From Entomortierella parvispora (Eukaryota; Mortierellomycota; Mortierellomycetes; Mortierellales; Mortierellaceae), in contig OY752144.1 in NCBI GenBank assembly GCA_963573315.1, forward strand, positions 1,482,501-1,546,500: DNA of 64,000 nt. The letters are read 5' to 3'. The notes under the pieces were generated by a model. It saw only the letters and a program-made list of their open reading frames with translations, ran no database searches and had not been told where the DNA came from. The translations under genes were made by a program, and so were the position numbers. Shown piece after piece: positions 25,078 to 36,260 of this stretch. The first letter of the stretch is position 1, and each line of letters opens with the position of its first letter.

Positions 25078-26451
25078 ATGTTCACCAACCATGGTGGTTA
25101 CGGAAAGCTGACCAAGCCTGCTTCCAGGATTCTGGATCGTGTGCGACTCGTCCCTTTGCCATCGTTCAGGATGGGGCTCGTCATGACCTGTTTGGCAACG
25201 ATTTTTCTGCTGGGCTTCTACACCACTCGGCTACACTTGAATTACAAAATCTCTCACAACTATATTGGGCAGCCTACCAAGTGCCCTATCCCAGAGGACG
25301 CAGAGAACATCTGTATGCATTCTGGAATCAATATGGAACAGCTTTTCAACGCTTGTGGGACTCGGACGGCATCGTTCGGTCATTGTCGGGATCGGACCTA
25401 TGGTCTGATTGTCGCTCCCTTTGACGTCATGGAAGCAATGACAGCACACACCAACAGAGTTGTTATTCAAGGAACCGACATTGGATCCAAGTTAGATGCC
25501 TTTGTCCAGAGAAACTCTCGTTGGGTGATTGACCTCGTGGGCACCCAAGGCTACGAAATGATCACGACGTTCGAGGACAAGGATCGACTTGATCTTCATC
25601 TGCATCTGGATCGACTTCAAAATCGTTGCGCGCGCTTTTTCAATGGGGCCGTCGATATGTTTGGATTCGGTTCTGCTTGGCACAATATGGGGTTGGCCCT
25701 TGCTATCGCCCTTGAACACGACATGACTCTACTTTCGCCCGACCCTCACAATTACTTCATCCCCCTTACGACCTGCAGCGTCAAGACGATGGAGAAGGCC
25801 TTTGCCGTTCACCCGCCAGAGACAGTCTTTGATCGATGGGATGATTCAACCATCAACTTCAAGTCCCCGGAAATCGATGTGGCGATCCTACAATTGAATC
25901 AAACGACTATTCTTCCAGAGTTCAAAGATAAGGGATACCTTTGGTGGAGATCCATGCTGACATACTACGCCATCCGACCGAATGCCCAAATGAGGGAGAT
26001 TTTCAGGACTGCACCGCTGATGCCTAGTTCCTGCATTTCCATCCATGTACGACACTCTGACAAGGATCAAGAGGCGGTCTTGTATGATTTATCAAAGTAC
26101 ATGGAGGAAGCAGAGCGACTCAAGGCCAAGTCGGGGATCTCGACTATTTTCCTTATGACGGACGATGACCAGGTGATCCAATCGAGCAGAAACTATACCG
26201 GGTTCCAATTTCATTACAGGAACGTCCCAAGAACGAACCAAGGATGGCAAGAAGACACCAAGCTGGGTATTTCCAGAAAGGACCAGGAGATCAACTTTTT
26301 ACTTGACATTTTCTCGGCGGCGCGATGCCAGCACAGCGTTGTGACCTACAGCAGTAACGTAGGCCGGATTATCTCCGAGATCACCTATGCCACCCAAAAC
26401 AAGGAGCCAGACGTTGTATCCTTGGACGTGGAGTGGTTGATGAATCCATAA
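25078..26451 (+). CDS. GT23-like alpha-1,6-fucosyltransferase-type glycosyltransferase, type II membrane protein
   Basis: Probable Golgi glycosyltransferase. Single exon, 457 aa. One membrane anchor at about residues 32-49 (MGLVMTCLATIFLLGFY) after a short basic cytosolic end gives type II topology. The C-terminal half has the FUT8/NodZ-type nucleotide-sugar motifs: SIHVRHSDKD near residue 320 (HVR.TD motif), then IFLMTDDDQVI, and a late TYSSNVGRIISEI matching the FUT8 block. It also has FGFGSAWHNMGLALAIAL. FUT8 adds core fucose from GDP-fucose to N-glycans; whether this fungal enzyme does the same is inference. No SH3 domain is visible, unlike animal FUT8, and the protein is shorter (457 against about 575). 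The N-glycan sites and four or more cysteines of the stem look lumenal. Confidence 0.75.
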   Translation: MFTNHGGYGKLTKPASRILDRVRLVPLPSFRMGLVMTCLATIFLLGFYTTRLHLNYKISHNYIGQPTKCPIPEDAENICMHSGINMEQLFNACGTRTASFGHCRDRTYGLIVAPFDVMEAMTAHTNRVVIQGTDIGSKLDAFVQRNSRWVIDLVGTQGYEMITTFEDKDRLDLHLHLDRLQNRCARFFNGAVDMFGFGSAWHNMGLALAIALEHDMTLLSPDPHNYFIPLTTCSVKTMEKAFAVHPPETVFDRWDDSTINFKSPEIDVAILQLNQTTILPEFKDKGYLWWRSMLTYYAIRPNAQMREIFRTAPLMPSSCISIHVRHSDKDQEAVLYDLSKYMEEAERLKAKSGISTIFLMTDDDQVIQSSRNYTGFQFHYRNVPRTNQGWQEDTKLGISRKDQEINFLLDIFSAARCQHSVVTYSSNVGRIISEITYATQNKEPDVVSLDVEWLMNP

Positions 26452-26781
26452 TCGAGAGAGCCGCAAGCTAAAGAATTAGAAGAGAAGACACCAGCATTGA
26501 TACCTCGGACGACCAGAAACTCGTCTTTGCATATAGTAATAAAAAGTTCGACCCTTGCGTTGAAAGCAAGGGTCGTTGATTTCGAAGTGGAAGCAGCAGT
26601 CACAAATGCCCTCCGAGGCGGCCGACCAAAAGATTCAGGAACAACGATCGCCTGTTGGCATTGAACTGCATTCGGGACAGCACCATCAAGGATCAACAGA
26701 GTCAGTCGAGCCAGGACAGCGCAGAGAATAAGAGACAGAGCAAAGGATAAGATACACGGAGGCCCGACTTCACTTTCAACA
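26452..26781. other. intergenic, GT23 3' flank and Bcs1 upstream region
   Basis: 330 bp without a supported gene. AGTAATAAAAAG near 26535 could serve as a 3' end signal for the preceding gene. Confidence 0.5.
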
Positions 26782-28557
26782 ATGACTTCCTTGACTGTTC
26801 GTTCACCTGAGTCCATGACCTCCTCGCCACGTGTCGAGAGTGAAGGGGGTTCTTACACACCCATACCCACACCCACACATCGACATCTACCCTCACTAGA
26901 CCGACCGGAACGCTCGCCTTCTTCTTCATTGCCCTCGAATACCTCATCTTCCACGGGTGCCGATGCAAAGCAAGAAGGATTTTTTCAGTCTGTGATTGGC
27001 TCGAACCCTTACTTTTCTGCAGGCTTTGGTTTGATGGCTGTCGGGGCCGGTTTGACTGTCTTGCGCCAGGGTACAACGGCGGGTGCGAGTCTCCTCCGCC
27101 GACAGTTGCTAGTAACACTCGAGATCCCAAGCAAGGACAAGTCATATCTCTGGTTCCTGCACTGGATGTCCTCCCAATCTCGGAACGCTGCCATGACAGG
27201 ATCATCTACCATCAACTCTGGAGGAGCAACAACGACATCCACAGTAACTAGAGGGCGGCCTGGTCTCCTCAACCGATGGAGCGATCGGTTAGCTAACAGG
27301 ATCAATCAGAGGTCTCAATTCTTGGCAGTTCAGACAGAATTCAAACAACACGACAACGGTTCAGTTTCGACTCGATTCAATCTTGTGCCGGGTAACGGAA
27401 AACATTTGATTTGTTACAGGGGAGCCTGGATCCAGGTTGAGAGAACAAGAGATGCAAAGATGATGGATCTCTCGACGGGCGCACCATGGGAGACAGTCAC
27501 CCTGACTACTCTTTCGCGAGATCGCCATGTATTCTCAGAGCTTTTACAGGAGGCTCAAAAGATGGCGCTGATGAACCAAGAAGGAAAGACTGTGATCTAT
27601 ACCAGTTGGGGCGCAGAATGGAGACCCTTTGGTCAGCCCAGAAAGAGAAGATTATTGCAATCGGTCATCTTGGCTGATGGAATCGGAGAACGCGTTGTGC
27701 GGGATGTCAAAGAGTTTGTGAAGAACGAAAAGTGGTACGACGATCGAGGTAAGATATCGGCGCCATTTTTTGCATCAAAAAACCATGAGGGTAGTTCATC
27801 AGCCTTATAGAAATCTTGAAGACTAATACTGGGGCAAACTGGTTCTGATATATGAACGTAGGTATTCCCTATCGTCGAGGATACTTGCTCTATGGACCCC
27901 CAGGAAGCGGAAAAACAAGTTTTATTCAGGCCTTGGCAGGAGAACTCGAGTACAACATTTGCATTTTGAACCTTAGCGAACGTGGTTTGACCAACGATCG
28001 ACTGAACCACCTGTTGACCAACCTGCCTGAGAGGAGTATCATGCTCTTGGAGGATATCGACGCTGCATTCGCTAAACGCGAAAAGACTCAAGAAGGGTAA
28101 TAATTTGCTATCAACGGGATCCTTCATCGCTGTAATGAGAAAAAAATTAATTTCTAATTTACACGTTTTTGTGTTACTTTTATTATGAAAAACTAGTTTC
28201 CAATCCATGGTGACTTTTAGTGGATTACTGAATGCCCTTGATGGGGTGGCATCTTCAGAAGGAAGGATCATCTTTATGACGACCAACCATGTGGAATCTC
28301 TGGACCCGGCCTTGATCCGACCTGGACGTGTCGACCTCCGCGAGTATGTAGGAGACGCCTCTCCTTCACAAATCAAGAAAATGTTTAAGAGGTTCTATGA
28401 AGACCATGAGGAGTTGGCACAGAGATTCGTCAAGAGCTTAGAGGGTCATACCGTCAGCACGGCAGCTCTTCAAGGGCACTTTGTCCACTTTAAGGATCGG
28501 CCTGAGGAGGCTTGCGACAACGTTGGGTACTTGTTCATCAAAGATCGAATGGACTGA
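26782..28557 (+). CDS. BCS1: Bcs1-like mitochondrial AAA ATPase
   Basis: Inner-membrane AAA chaperone that moves the folded Rieske iron-sulfur protein during complex III assembly. Exons: 26782-27748, 27862-28096, 28197-28557; 520 aa. An unusually long Ser/Thr/Pro-rich N-terminus (about 65 residues) precedes a membrane segment at about 78-94 ([17 protein letters not shown]), followed by the basic stretch expected of Bcs1's internal import signal. The BCS1-specific middle domain (about 110-300, including [18 protein letters not shown]) leads to Walker [10 protein letters not shown] at 334-342, Walker [13 protein letters not shown], sensor [21 protein letters not shown] and a C-terminal helical part. 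Family proteins are usually 420-500 aa; the surplus is at the N-terminus. AATAAA at 28581-28586. Confidence 0.93.
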
Positions 28558-28636
28558 GGGAGCAGACGTATCAAATTCCAAATAAAACATAGATTGCATA
28601 GAAAAATATCATCGCATTTGGTCGCGGCGCCTAGGT

Positions 28637-29429
28637 TCACTTGCTCAGGAGTTTGAAAAGCCAGGAGATCCCTTCTTGATGGCCGTTTCCTGTGAGCGCG
28701 TTGCAACCTTGTATATGCTATTCGTGTCGACTTTTGATATCTCCGCTACTTCCCAGGTTCGTGGACAATCTCGGCAATTCAAGCCAGTCTCGGATCTCTG
28801 CGGCAGTCATGGCATGCTTGTTGTCGTTCTTGTTGGCAAAGATCAGAACGGGTGCATCCACTGCGATCCCAATCAGTGCCTTTCCCCCTGCAGTTGGAGC
28901 TGTGCTGGGAATCGTAGGTCCATCCTTGGACACGTCGGCCATTGGTCCTTAGTTTCTTAATTCCGACTTCGCACTTGTTTTGTGGAGTCTATAATAAAAA
29001 TTACTCTTTGGGCAGGTGATTTCTTTGTTTGCCCCTGTTGATTTCCCAGTGGTTGGTCTACATGCTCCTCGGCCCATCTTGACACTCTCGAGCCATGATT
29101 TGGGATCTCCCATAAAGCAAACGACATTGTTTGGGTCAACAATGTTGATAACATCCCTACACCCGTCTCATTTTTAGGCCAGGGCCAGGACCAGACCCTC
29201 TTCGATAAACTGTTCTCGTTACTGCTCTTCTCCATGCCGATGCTATTTTCGACGGCGGTCTTATCGGTCGTTCTAAATACGTAACGGATTCCACGTTGAA
29301 ATCCAGAGTCGGGAAGGCATTGACCTGTTCTCCAAGCTTGAGCCGGTATAGAATCAAGGACTTCCGGCTGCACTCCCGCCGAGAAGAAGCAACCGTGCCT
29401 CGGTGTGTTTGGGAGAACGATGCGCCCAT
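28637..29429 (-). pseudogene. Decayed ARF/ARL small GTPase
   Basis: ARF-family pieces lie in order on the minus strand but not in one frame. ATG at 29429 opens MGASFS, an ARF-type myristoylation start. The P-loop part (EARLLLLGGSAAG) is in another frame, so one extra and one missing base flank it. The first frame then resumes with SLILYRLKLGEQVNAFPTLDFNVESV, the switch I region. The switch II block (WDxGGQ) is not recognisable. IFIIDST appears near 29000 in a further frame. PVLIFANKNDNKHAMTAAEIRDWLEL (28856 onward) has the NKxD guanine motif. An in-frame TAG at 28720-28718 stands where ARF proteins have Trp before HIQGCNALTGNG, and the C-terminus ISWLFKLLSK ends at 28637. Introns do not explain these breaks; assembly error is possible for single bases. 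Confidence 0.75.
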
Positions 29430-29842
29430 CTTATTTTGGAGATGGTCGGGATAGTACGGTAGTAAGGGGAGGATGGACGAGATAAAGAAATCGGCGAAAT
29501 CGAATCAGAAAGCCGAGAAAGGGGCGGGAAGGGGATAGAAGGAGCGCCGCCAGGGACGGGCGGATGAACACACAGGGGGGAATGTGGATCCACCTCAAAA
29601 AGTAACGAAAACTTGCATTTACAGAGAGTATGCCATACGCACCTGCCCTCTTAAGTTTACGTTTACGTAGGCTTGCATCCTGTCCAGTCCCAGTGCCTGA
29701 CCGAAGTGGGTGTACCTGCGTGGTTCCTGACCCGTCGGTCCCTCCAGATTCGTTCTTCTATTCCTCACTGTCTCTCTCCTTTCTTTCTCCCCTTGACTTC
29801 TCTATTCCCTTCCTTCCCCCCCTCACTTCCTTCTATCCCCCA
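29430..29842. other. intergenic, upstream of bleomycin hydrolase
   Basis: 413 bp with no supported gene. The last 90 bases are a strong CT-rich leader (CTCTCTCCTTTCTTTC) before the ATG at 29843. Confidence 0.5.
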
Positions 29843-32119
29843 ATGGGCTGCGTTTCCTCAAAGCACCTCGACGCCACAAGCACCATCATAAGCAAACGCT
29901 CCCCCAATTCTTTGCCTTCTTATTCTTCCTCCTCCTCTTCCTCTCACCCACCGGCATACCCAATCGACATGAAGCTTGACATCTCTTCCGAGTCTGCTCC
30001 CATCCTCACCGAACCCCACGGTGTCAACAACCCCAAGGCAGCTCTCCGCAAGGAGCAGGTCCAGCAATTGAGGTACAAAGAACGACGGAACGACTGTCAT
30101 CGATCGGAATCGCGCTGCGTCGAGAGTCGTTGTTGATAATCAAGTTCCCTGCTGTTTTTGGATGCATCATAGCGCCGACTTTGTTGCGGACCCAAAGAAC
30201 CTAATGGTCCAGAATGCTGCCCACTCTCTTGATTTCTCAACATTGTTGACTAACCGCGAGGTTATGATTGCCGACAATCACGTCTTCAACACCAAGATCC
30301 CTATCGAGAGCTTGGTGACAAACCAAAAGAGCTCGGGCCGTTGCTGGATCTTTGCTGCCTTGAACGTATTCCGAGTTGAGGTGATGAAGAAGTACAACCT
30401 CGAGGAGTTTGAGCTGTCGCAGGGCTATCTCTTCTTCTGGGACAAGTTCGAGAAGAGTAACTGTAAGTTTTCTTTATCAGCAGCAAGGCTGTTCATTTTC
30501 TTTTTGGTCCATGGATTAAGATTGGGAGCGGCTTGTCCTCGTGTGAACAAAATGAGAGCCGCCCAGTGATATTCGCACTTTTTTTTGTGTGACCAAGCAG
30601 GTCGTGTTTCTGCTCCATTTCGAGACGGGCATTTCGCGCCGTCCGTTCGGCTACACTACATCCTCCCGCAGTTGTCCACCCGCAGTTTCCCCCATTGACA
30701 TGCATGGCTCTTGCGAGGAGGTGTTGGCGTGGTTGTTTGCTAAACAAGTGGGCGAAACGTACACCTGGACGTACCTCTACTGTATTCTAACTATTCTAAC
30801 CCTCTTTATTTTTCCCTTTGTGCGCGTCTCAATTTTTTTTTCTCTTTCCTTTCCATATTTGTCCACGATTTGTTCCCACTACTCCATGCGCTACATGGAC
30901 TTTTTCACTTCTCAGGGTTCTTGGAGTGCATGATCGATCTTCGTGATAAGGATGTGAACGACCGTGTGGTCCAGCACTTGCTAAAGGAGCCCGTGAACGA
31001 CGGCGGTCAATGGGACATGTTGGTCAACCTCGTTGCCCGTTATGGTGTCGTGCCAAAGGCTCTCTACCCAGAGTCTTTTAGCTCTTCAAGCTCCGGCAAG
31101 CTGAACACCTTGGTCATTTCCAAGCTTCGCGACCACGCCGTCGTCCTCCGTCGCATGGCTTCCCTTGGCCACTCGGTTGAGCAATTGCGCCACGAGAAAG
31201 ACAAGTGCTTGAGGGAGATCTACAATATCTTGGCTATTACCTTGGGTGAGCCCCCCAAGAAGCCCTTCACCTGGGCTTTCCGCAACAAGGACAAGAAGTA
31301 CTTTGAGTTTGACAACTTGACCCCTCAGTCTTACTTCAAGGAACATGTCGGTTATCCCGTACGTAATCGAGCCTTTCTTGACAGCCAAGGATGAACTGTG
31401 CTGTCGGGAGGTATCATTCTCAATTGCTAAAGCCGGCCATCATTTGTTATTTACTCTTAGGTCGAGGGGACAATTTCGATCATCAACGATCCTCGTAACA
31501 AGACCATGGCCCTTTACACTGTGCAGTACCTCGGCAACATCTCTGGAGGTCGCCCTATTCGCTACGTCAACGCCCCAATTGACGATTTGAAGACTCTTGC
31601 AATCAAGAAGCTGAGAGACGGCAAGCCCGTGAGTATTTTCATTCAATCAATAGAGCAATTGTCAATCAACGTCAAGAGTTGCAACTTATCATGGAGCAAT
31701 TGTTTTTATTTTCTCACAATCTTTAGGTTTGGTTCGGTGCGGATGTGGGCAAGTACCTTCACCGTGACGCCGGTATTTTGGATCCCAAGTTGTTCCAGTA
31801 CGACTTGGCTTTCAACGTAAGCTTTAACATGACCAAGGCCGAGCGTTTGATCCATGGAGAGTCCCTGATGACCCACGCCATGGTCTTCACCGGAGTGCAT
31901 CTGGATGAATACGGCAATCCTGTTCGCTGGAGAGTCGAAAACAGCTGGGGTGATGTCGGCGGCGACAAGGGATACCTGACCATGAGTGATGCTTGGTTCA
32001 GCGAGTTTGTCTACCAGGTTGTGCTCGAGAAGGAGATTGTCCCTCAAAGGTTCTTGGATGTCCTTGAGCAGCCCGTTCACGTACTGCCTGCCTTCGACCC
32101 CATGGGCGCCCTGGCTTGA
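29843..32119 (+). CDS. Bleomycin hydrolase / aminopeptidase C (peptidase C1B)
   Basis: Papain-like cysteine aminopeptidase forming hexameric barrels; hydrolyses homocysteine thiolactone and bleomycin. Exons: 29843-30072, 30173-30462, 30916-31358, 31461-31628, 31727-32119; 507 aa. The catalytic triad is visible: Cys in NQKSSGRCWIFAALN (about residue 140), His in GESLMTHAMVFTGV, Asn in WRVENSWGD. EFELSQGYLFFWDKFEK and VNDGGQWDMLVNLVARYGVVPK are family blocks. The C-terminus AFDPMGALA matches the yeast enzyme's tail that sits in the active-site cleft. The first 45 residues (MGCVSSKHLD, then a Ser run) are an extension with an N-myristoylation/palmitoylation-type start. Intron 2 (453 nt) is long. 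It converges with the F-box gene. Confidence 0.95.
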
Positions 32120-32427
32120 GCTATGAGCTGAGCTGAGCTGAAAAAAAAATACCTTCTTTCCCCTCACACAAATGTATATTCTCACAATTCGCCAAAGCCA
32201 TAATCTCGACTCCCAAAATATAAAATCCACTCGTTTTTATTGACGGTTCATTTGACAGTGCAAATGACTTAGCTTTGGCCAAGTGTCTTGGATCCATCTC
32301 TGCTTTGGTTTCATGGGAAATAATCTTTCATGTGGTGAGCTGTTGATCACAAAGAGTCGCTTGTCACGATCTGCTTCCTCTATTGGCCGCAATTCTCTTC
32401 CAGTATCGCGTAAACTGTGCTTAGATA

Positions 32428-33684
32428 TTAGAGGATGCTCTTGCGGTACAGAAAGAACCAGTCTGGTGACGCCTTGATGCTGAGGGCTCCAAGATTCTTC
32501 AATTGTATCAATCGATCCAATATCTCTTGGCGCATCTGCGGGATGTCCATGGTCCAAACACTGATGGTCAAATCTCGAAGTTTGTCGCACACCCAAGGGT
32601 CTGCTGAGGATCCATCCGAGAGAAATAACGTCGTACCAACAAATCTCTCCAGCCGTGGACATGAGCTCAGGATGATTTGGGAAACCCAATTCTCCTTGAA
32701 TTTGCTGGGCTGAAGATGAAGACTGAAAAAAGTGCCAAAGTGTCGCCTCCAACCATTCGTAGCTGGTTTTGGGAAGCGAAAAAGTCGGACTCGAAGGTGA
32801 GTCAGAAGAGCGGGGCTTTGTTCGAGCATGATCTGAAGATGTTTGTCCCTGAACGTCGTGCCATAGATCTCCACTGAGGTAAGAAGCGGACAGCGAGTTG
32901 AACGAAAGAGCTTAACCCATTCTTGACTAAAATCAAAATCGGATGGGTGGTTGCCATGATGGAGTTGCGACCTGTGCTCAGGGGCAGGGAATGTCCAGAT
33001 GAGCCGCTGCAATGAGGGGCACTGGCCCATCCATCGAACTTGTGCTTCTGCCGTCACATCCTCAAGAATCCAACACAGGTCCAGAAACGTAAGTTTAGGG
33101 AATATTGGCCACGACATTTCTCCATGTTCCCAAGTACTCTCAAGCGACTCAAATTGGTAGCCATCTAGGCGGAGCTCTTTCAGCTGTTCCGATATCGTCC
33201 ACAAGGCGCTAATATTCTCCTTGGATAGTTTGACTCCAATAAGGGTAACGCTGGTGACGGCAGTGCACTGTAGTAACATATCTCGTACAAAATTTGGAGG
33301 GACAGTGAAGGCGTCGGATAGGTCTGCCTCGATGTTTAGGTTCTGGATCCTGGGGTTCGACTGGAGAAGATGCAACAGATGGTCTCGATGCCTGCTCCGG
33401 TAATAGGCTGTGTGGAAATATAGCTTTTGGATATTGTGGCAAGCGACTGAGATTGCATGAATCTGGGGATGGATAAAGTCGAAGGATAATTCCTTCAAGT
33501 GATGACCATACAAAGCAAAGGTCAGATCCGTGGGAACCAGTTCTGGACGCGTGCACATATTCAGAGACGCGTACAGGCAGGGGATGAACGACGCGTGCCA
33601 GTCCTTGCAGACGCGAGCACAGGCAGCAAGAGCACTCTTGGGCAATAAGAGGCCGACAAACAATCGAATTTCTGGCAGGTCCAT
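32428..33684 (-). CDS. F-box-like / leucine-rich-repeat protein
   Basis: Probable SCF ubiquitin-ligase substrate receptor. The minus-strand frame, 418 aa, begins MDLPEIRLFVGLLLPKSALAACARVCKDWHASF, an F-box-like fold (seen here as LPEIRLFVG, SALAACARVCKDWH), followed by irregular leucine-rich repeats (LKELSFDFIH, IQKLYFHT, LKELRLDGY, LTFLDLCW, LERFVGTT, LRDLTISVW). No intron is needed up to residue about 400. The end is uncertain: a short intron (about 44-57 nt, acceptor CTAAGCACAG near 32417) would replace the last 10-15 residues by a frame ending QDTWPKLSHLHCQMNRQ at 32237, where AATAAA overlaps the stop. That tail looks more like an F-box/LRR end than the current YRKSIL. Head-to-head with a second, decayed F-box gene 199 bp away. 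Confidence 0.75.
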   Translation of the reverse strand: MDLPEIRLFVGLLLPKSALAACARVCKDWHASFIPCLYASLNMCTRPELVPTDLTFALYGHHLKELSFDFIHPQIHAISVACHNIQKLYFHTAYYRSRHRDHLLHLLQSNPRIQNLNIEADLSDAFTVPPNFVRDMLLQCTAVTSVTLIGVKLSKENISALWTISEQLKELRLDGYQFESLESTWEHGEMSWPIFPKLTFLDLCWILEDVTAEAQVRWMGQCPSLQRLIWTFPAPEHRSQLHHGNHPSDFDFSQEWVKLFRSTRCPLLTSVEIYGTTFRDKHLQIMLEQSPALLTHLRVRLFRFPKPATNGWRRHFGTFFSLHLQPSKFKENWVSQIILSSCPRLERFVGTTLFLSDGSSADPWVCDKLRDLTISVWTMDIPQMRQEILDRLIQLKNLGALSIKASPDWFFLYRKSIL

Positions 33685-33883
33685 GAAGCGTTACAGGGAA
33701 AGACGGTCGAAATGTTGAATGAGATGTTGATGAGTGCTGGGTCGGTCACGCGTGTGGCGGTGCTCTGCCATCGCTGTGGCGCGCTGTTTGTTGTCCAAAT
33801 GCATGGTCCATTCCTCGTCCAGTTTTCCTTTCACATTACCCATCCATTATGATGCAATCAGCTTCCATTCTCTTCATTCATCC

Positions 33884-36071
33884 ATGGAACCAGCATCCAC
33901 TGCCATCTCTGCTGTTATCTCAGTGTTTGACCGGATTCCAAACGAAGTCTTGTTTCTCGTTGGGCAGTATCTGGACAAATCGGCGCTTGTTAGCTCACTT
34001 CAAGTCTGCCGTCTCTGGCACTTGACGCTATTGCCTCTCGTCTGGACAAAGCTTGATTTTCGTCAGTGGCATCGGCCCTCCTTCCTTCTTCTCCCACATT
34101 TGCATCCAAAGCATGTCCCCAGTGTCCACCACTCTGTTGACCATGGGAGCTACACCAGTTCCGTCGTCAAATCTTTACTGTGTAAAGTACGACAGCTAGA
34201 ATGATGGAGTAATTCTGAAATGACCAAGGTTCGCATTCGTGATCGTCGTGGATACAAGTACACTAGATTCAAATCTGCGTTGTCTCCTAGTACGAAGGCT
34301 GCGGAAGCTCGGGGCGATCGAAGTATCGAGGCTCAGGACTGGTGCTTTGATGGCACATCGTATTTGGATGCTTCTAATATCCTCCGCGCAATCTCCAAGC
34401 GAAGATTGACCCACCTGTTGCTGGATGAGCTGCCCAACGTAACCTCGGTTTCTCTGAGGTTAGGGTAGTTTTGAGGACGTAGATATGTTACGCTCTTTGG
34501 TCTATTTGCCCAGGTCAATGAGAGATTTGAGACTTGTCAGCTTTTTGTGGGGAATACCGGGAGTAGCCATCGAAGACTTGTTCCCATATTTTTCTATGAT
34601 CCAACCATCCCTGGTATTACAAGAGGATATCGAGTTCAGCATCGTCTTCCTGGGTCTCCTTCTGGGAAGCTAAGCGGCTGGCCGTCAAAGTGGATGGCGT
34701 TCAGTTGGCTCAATGGATTACAATGCACCGCTTGAGTGGCGCCTCTGGAAGTCAGCTGCCGCTCCTTCTTTCAAACCGTTGGTGACATGTAAGGACTCTT
34801 TGAGGATCTTCAACTACTTCAAGATCACGATGTCTTGCCCCGAATTACAAGACCCTATTGACACCTGGACGCAATTAGAACACTTGACGGATCTGACCTA
34901 TTCCGTTCATGACGTTGACATGTTATTATTCTTATGTGAGCAACATAACCCTCATTTGGATCAGCACCAGTTTTTGGATAGCCAAGACGGCCCAACCTTG
35001 GAGCGGGGGATTCCAGGAGCAAGTCTCATAAGGGCGAGATTGATTGCCCGTTGCCCGCATCCGCATGTGTTCCTACCCCACTTGCAGCATCTCACAGTCA
35101 ATTGCCTCCAAGATGGACTAGGTACAACACAACCAGAGATGATTTCTCACTGTCTTTACTGGATCTTGATGACGCGGACCAAACTCTTGACGTTCGAGGC
35201 ATCACAAATTTGTCTGGATCCAAAACTCATCGCACCCAACGGGCTTTTAAACCTGGAGCCATCGAGCAGCAGCAGAAACAGCAGCGGCAGTAGCCATGGC
35301 TTTGGAAGTGGACAGGAAGATCTGACAACCCCTCCGCCACTCTGGCCATCCATAGCATCATCGAATGAGAGGATTTTGACAAGAATGTCACCTGGTTTGA
35401 CAAGGGCTCAGTTGGCCTCGACTCTGCGTTCTTGACACCTCGGCCCAATCGATTTTGGGCTTGCTCACGGTTAGAGACGCTCCATATCAGTATGAAAGCG
35501 TGCGATACCGACAGTTGGAAACCAATCTACCGACAGCTGGCAGAGCCCACCGAGCTTAAGTTCCTAAGTGTTTTTAGCTATCGCCTGGAAAAAGGGGCCG
35601 ATTCCGGTATCCTTCAGTTGGCTGACGGACTCTCTGCGGTGGATACTCCAGAATCAAAAGATCCGGAAGATAACGACCCAGTTGAGAGCCTCTTGCAAAG
35701 TCTCAGAAGCCAGGAAATAGGAATGGACGCCACGGGACCCCCTATAGCAGACCATCTTCCAATGACGCAAGGTGGCAGCAGCATCATTGACTGGCACAAA
35801 GAGTAGCACCGGCCTTTTGTACCAAAGTTGACCAAGCTCCGATATCTGGACCTACGAGGTGAACCAGCTTCAGAATGGTCAACGAGATGAAATTCGACGA
35901 CTGCTTCTGTTGCAGCCTAGTCTCGAGCAAGTGAGGCTCAAACCTTTGCTTACGAGATATTATAGAAACGTAGACCAGTGGTTGCACGAATTTGGTGGTG
36001 TACCAGACCAGAGCACGACAACACCTAGCTCCGGTGGTCGAAGGATACCCGTGCAGTTTCTCTATCACTGA
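33884..36071 (+). pseudogene. Decayed F-box/LRR gene
   Basis: Starts with an intact F-box-like segment (MEPASTAIS..., NEVLFLVGQYLDKSALVSSLQVCRLWH) and then breaks repeatedly. There is an in-frame TGA at 34202-34204, after which the same frame continues (VRIRDRRGYKYTR, LTHLLLDELPNVTSVSLR). The frame change at 34459-34513 could be a real 55-nt intron. An in-frame TAA lies at 34671-34673, then the same frame gives CPELQDPIDTWTQLEHLTDLTYSV and on to 35435. A frame change near 35432 leads into RLETLHISMKACDTDSWKPIYRQLAEPTELKFLSVF (pieces visible separately). An in-frame TAG follows at 35804-35806, and a last frame change near 35870 leads to EIRRLLLLQPSLEQVRLKPLL. All pieces are LRR-type and in the expected order, so this is one old gene, not several. 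Confidence 0.75.
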
Positions 36072-36260
36072 ATTAGTATGGGAGGTGTTGATTTATTAGG
36101 GGGAATATTTTTAGTAAGAAGGAAAACGATAGGCGACATTTTATAAAATTAGGGTTGTTGTAAAAAAAAAGTAGGGACAGGGCGAGAGGGGAGGGCAAAA
36201 AAAGTGTTAATCAGAAAGTGCTCTTCACACTACATATCTTCACGTCCAACTCTTCGACGT

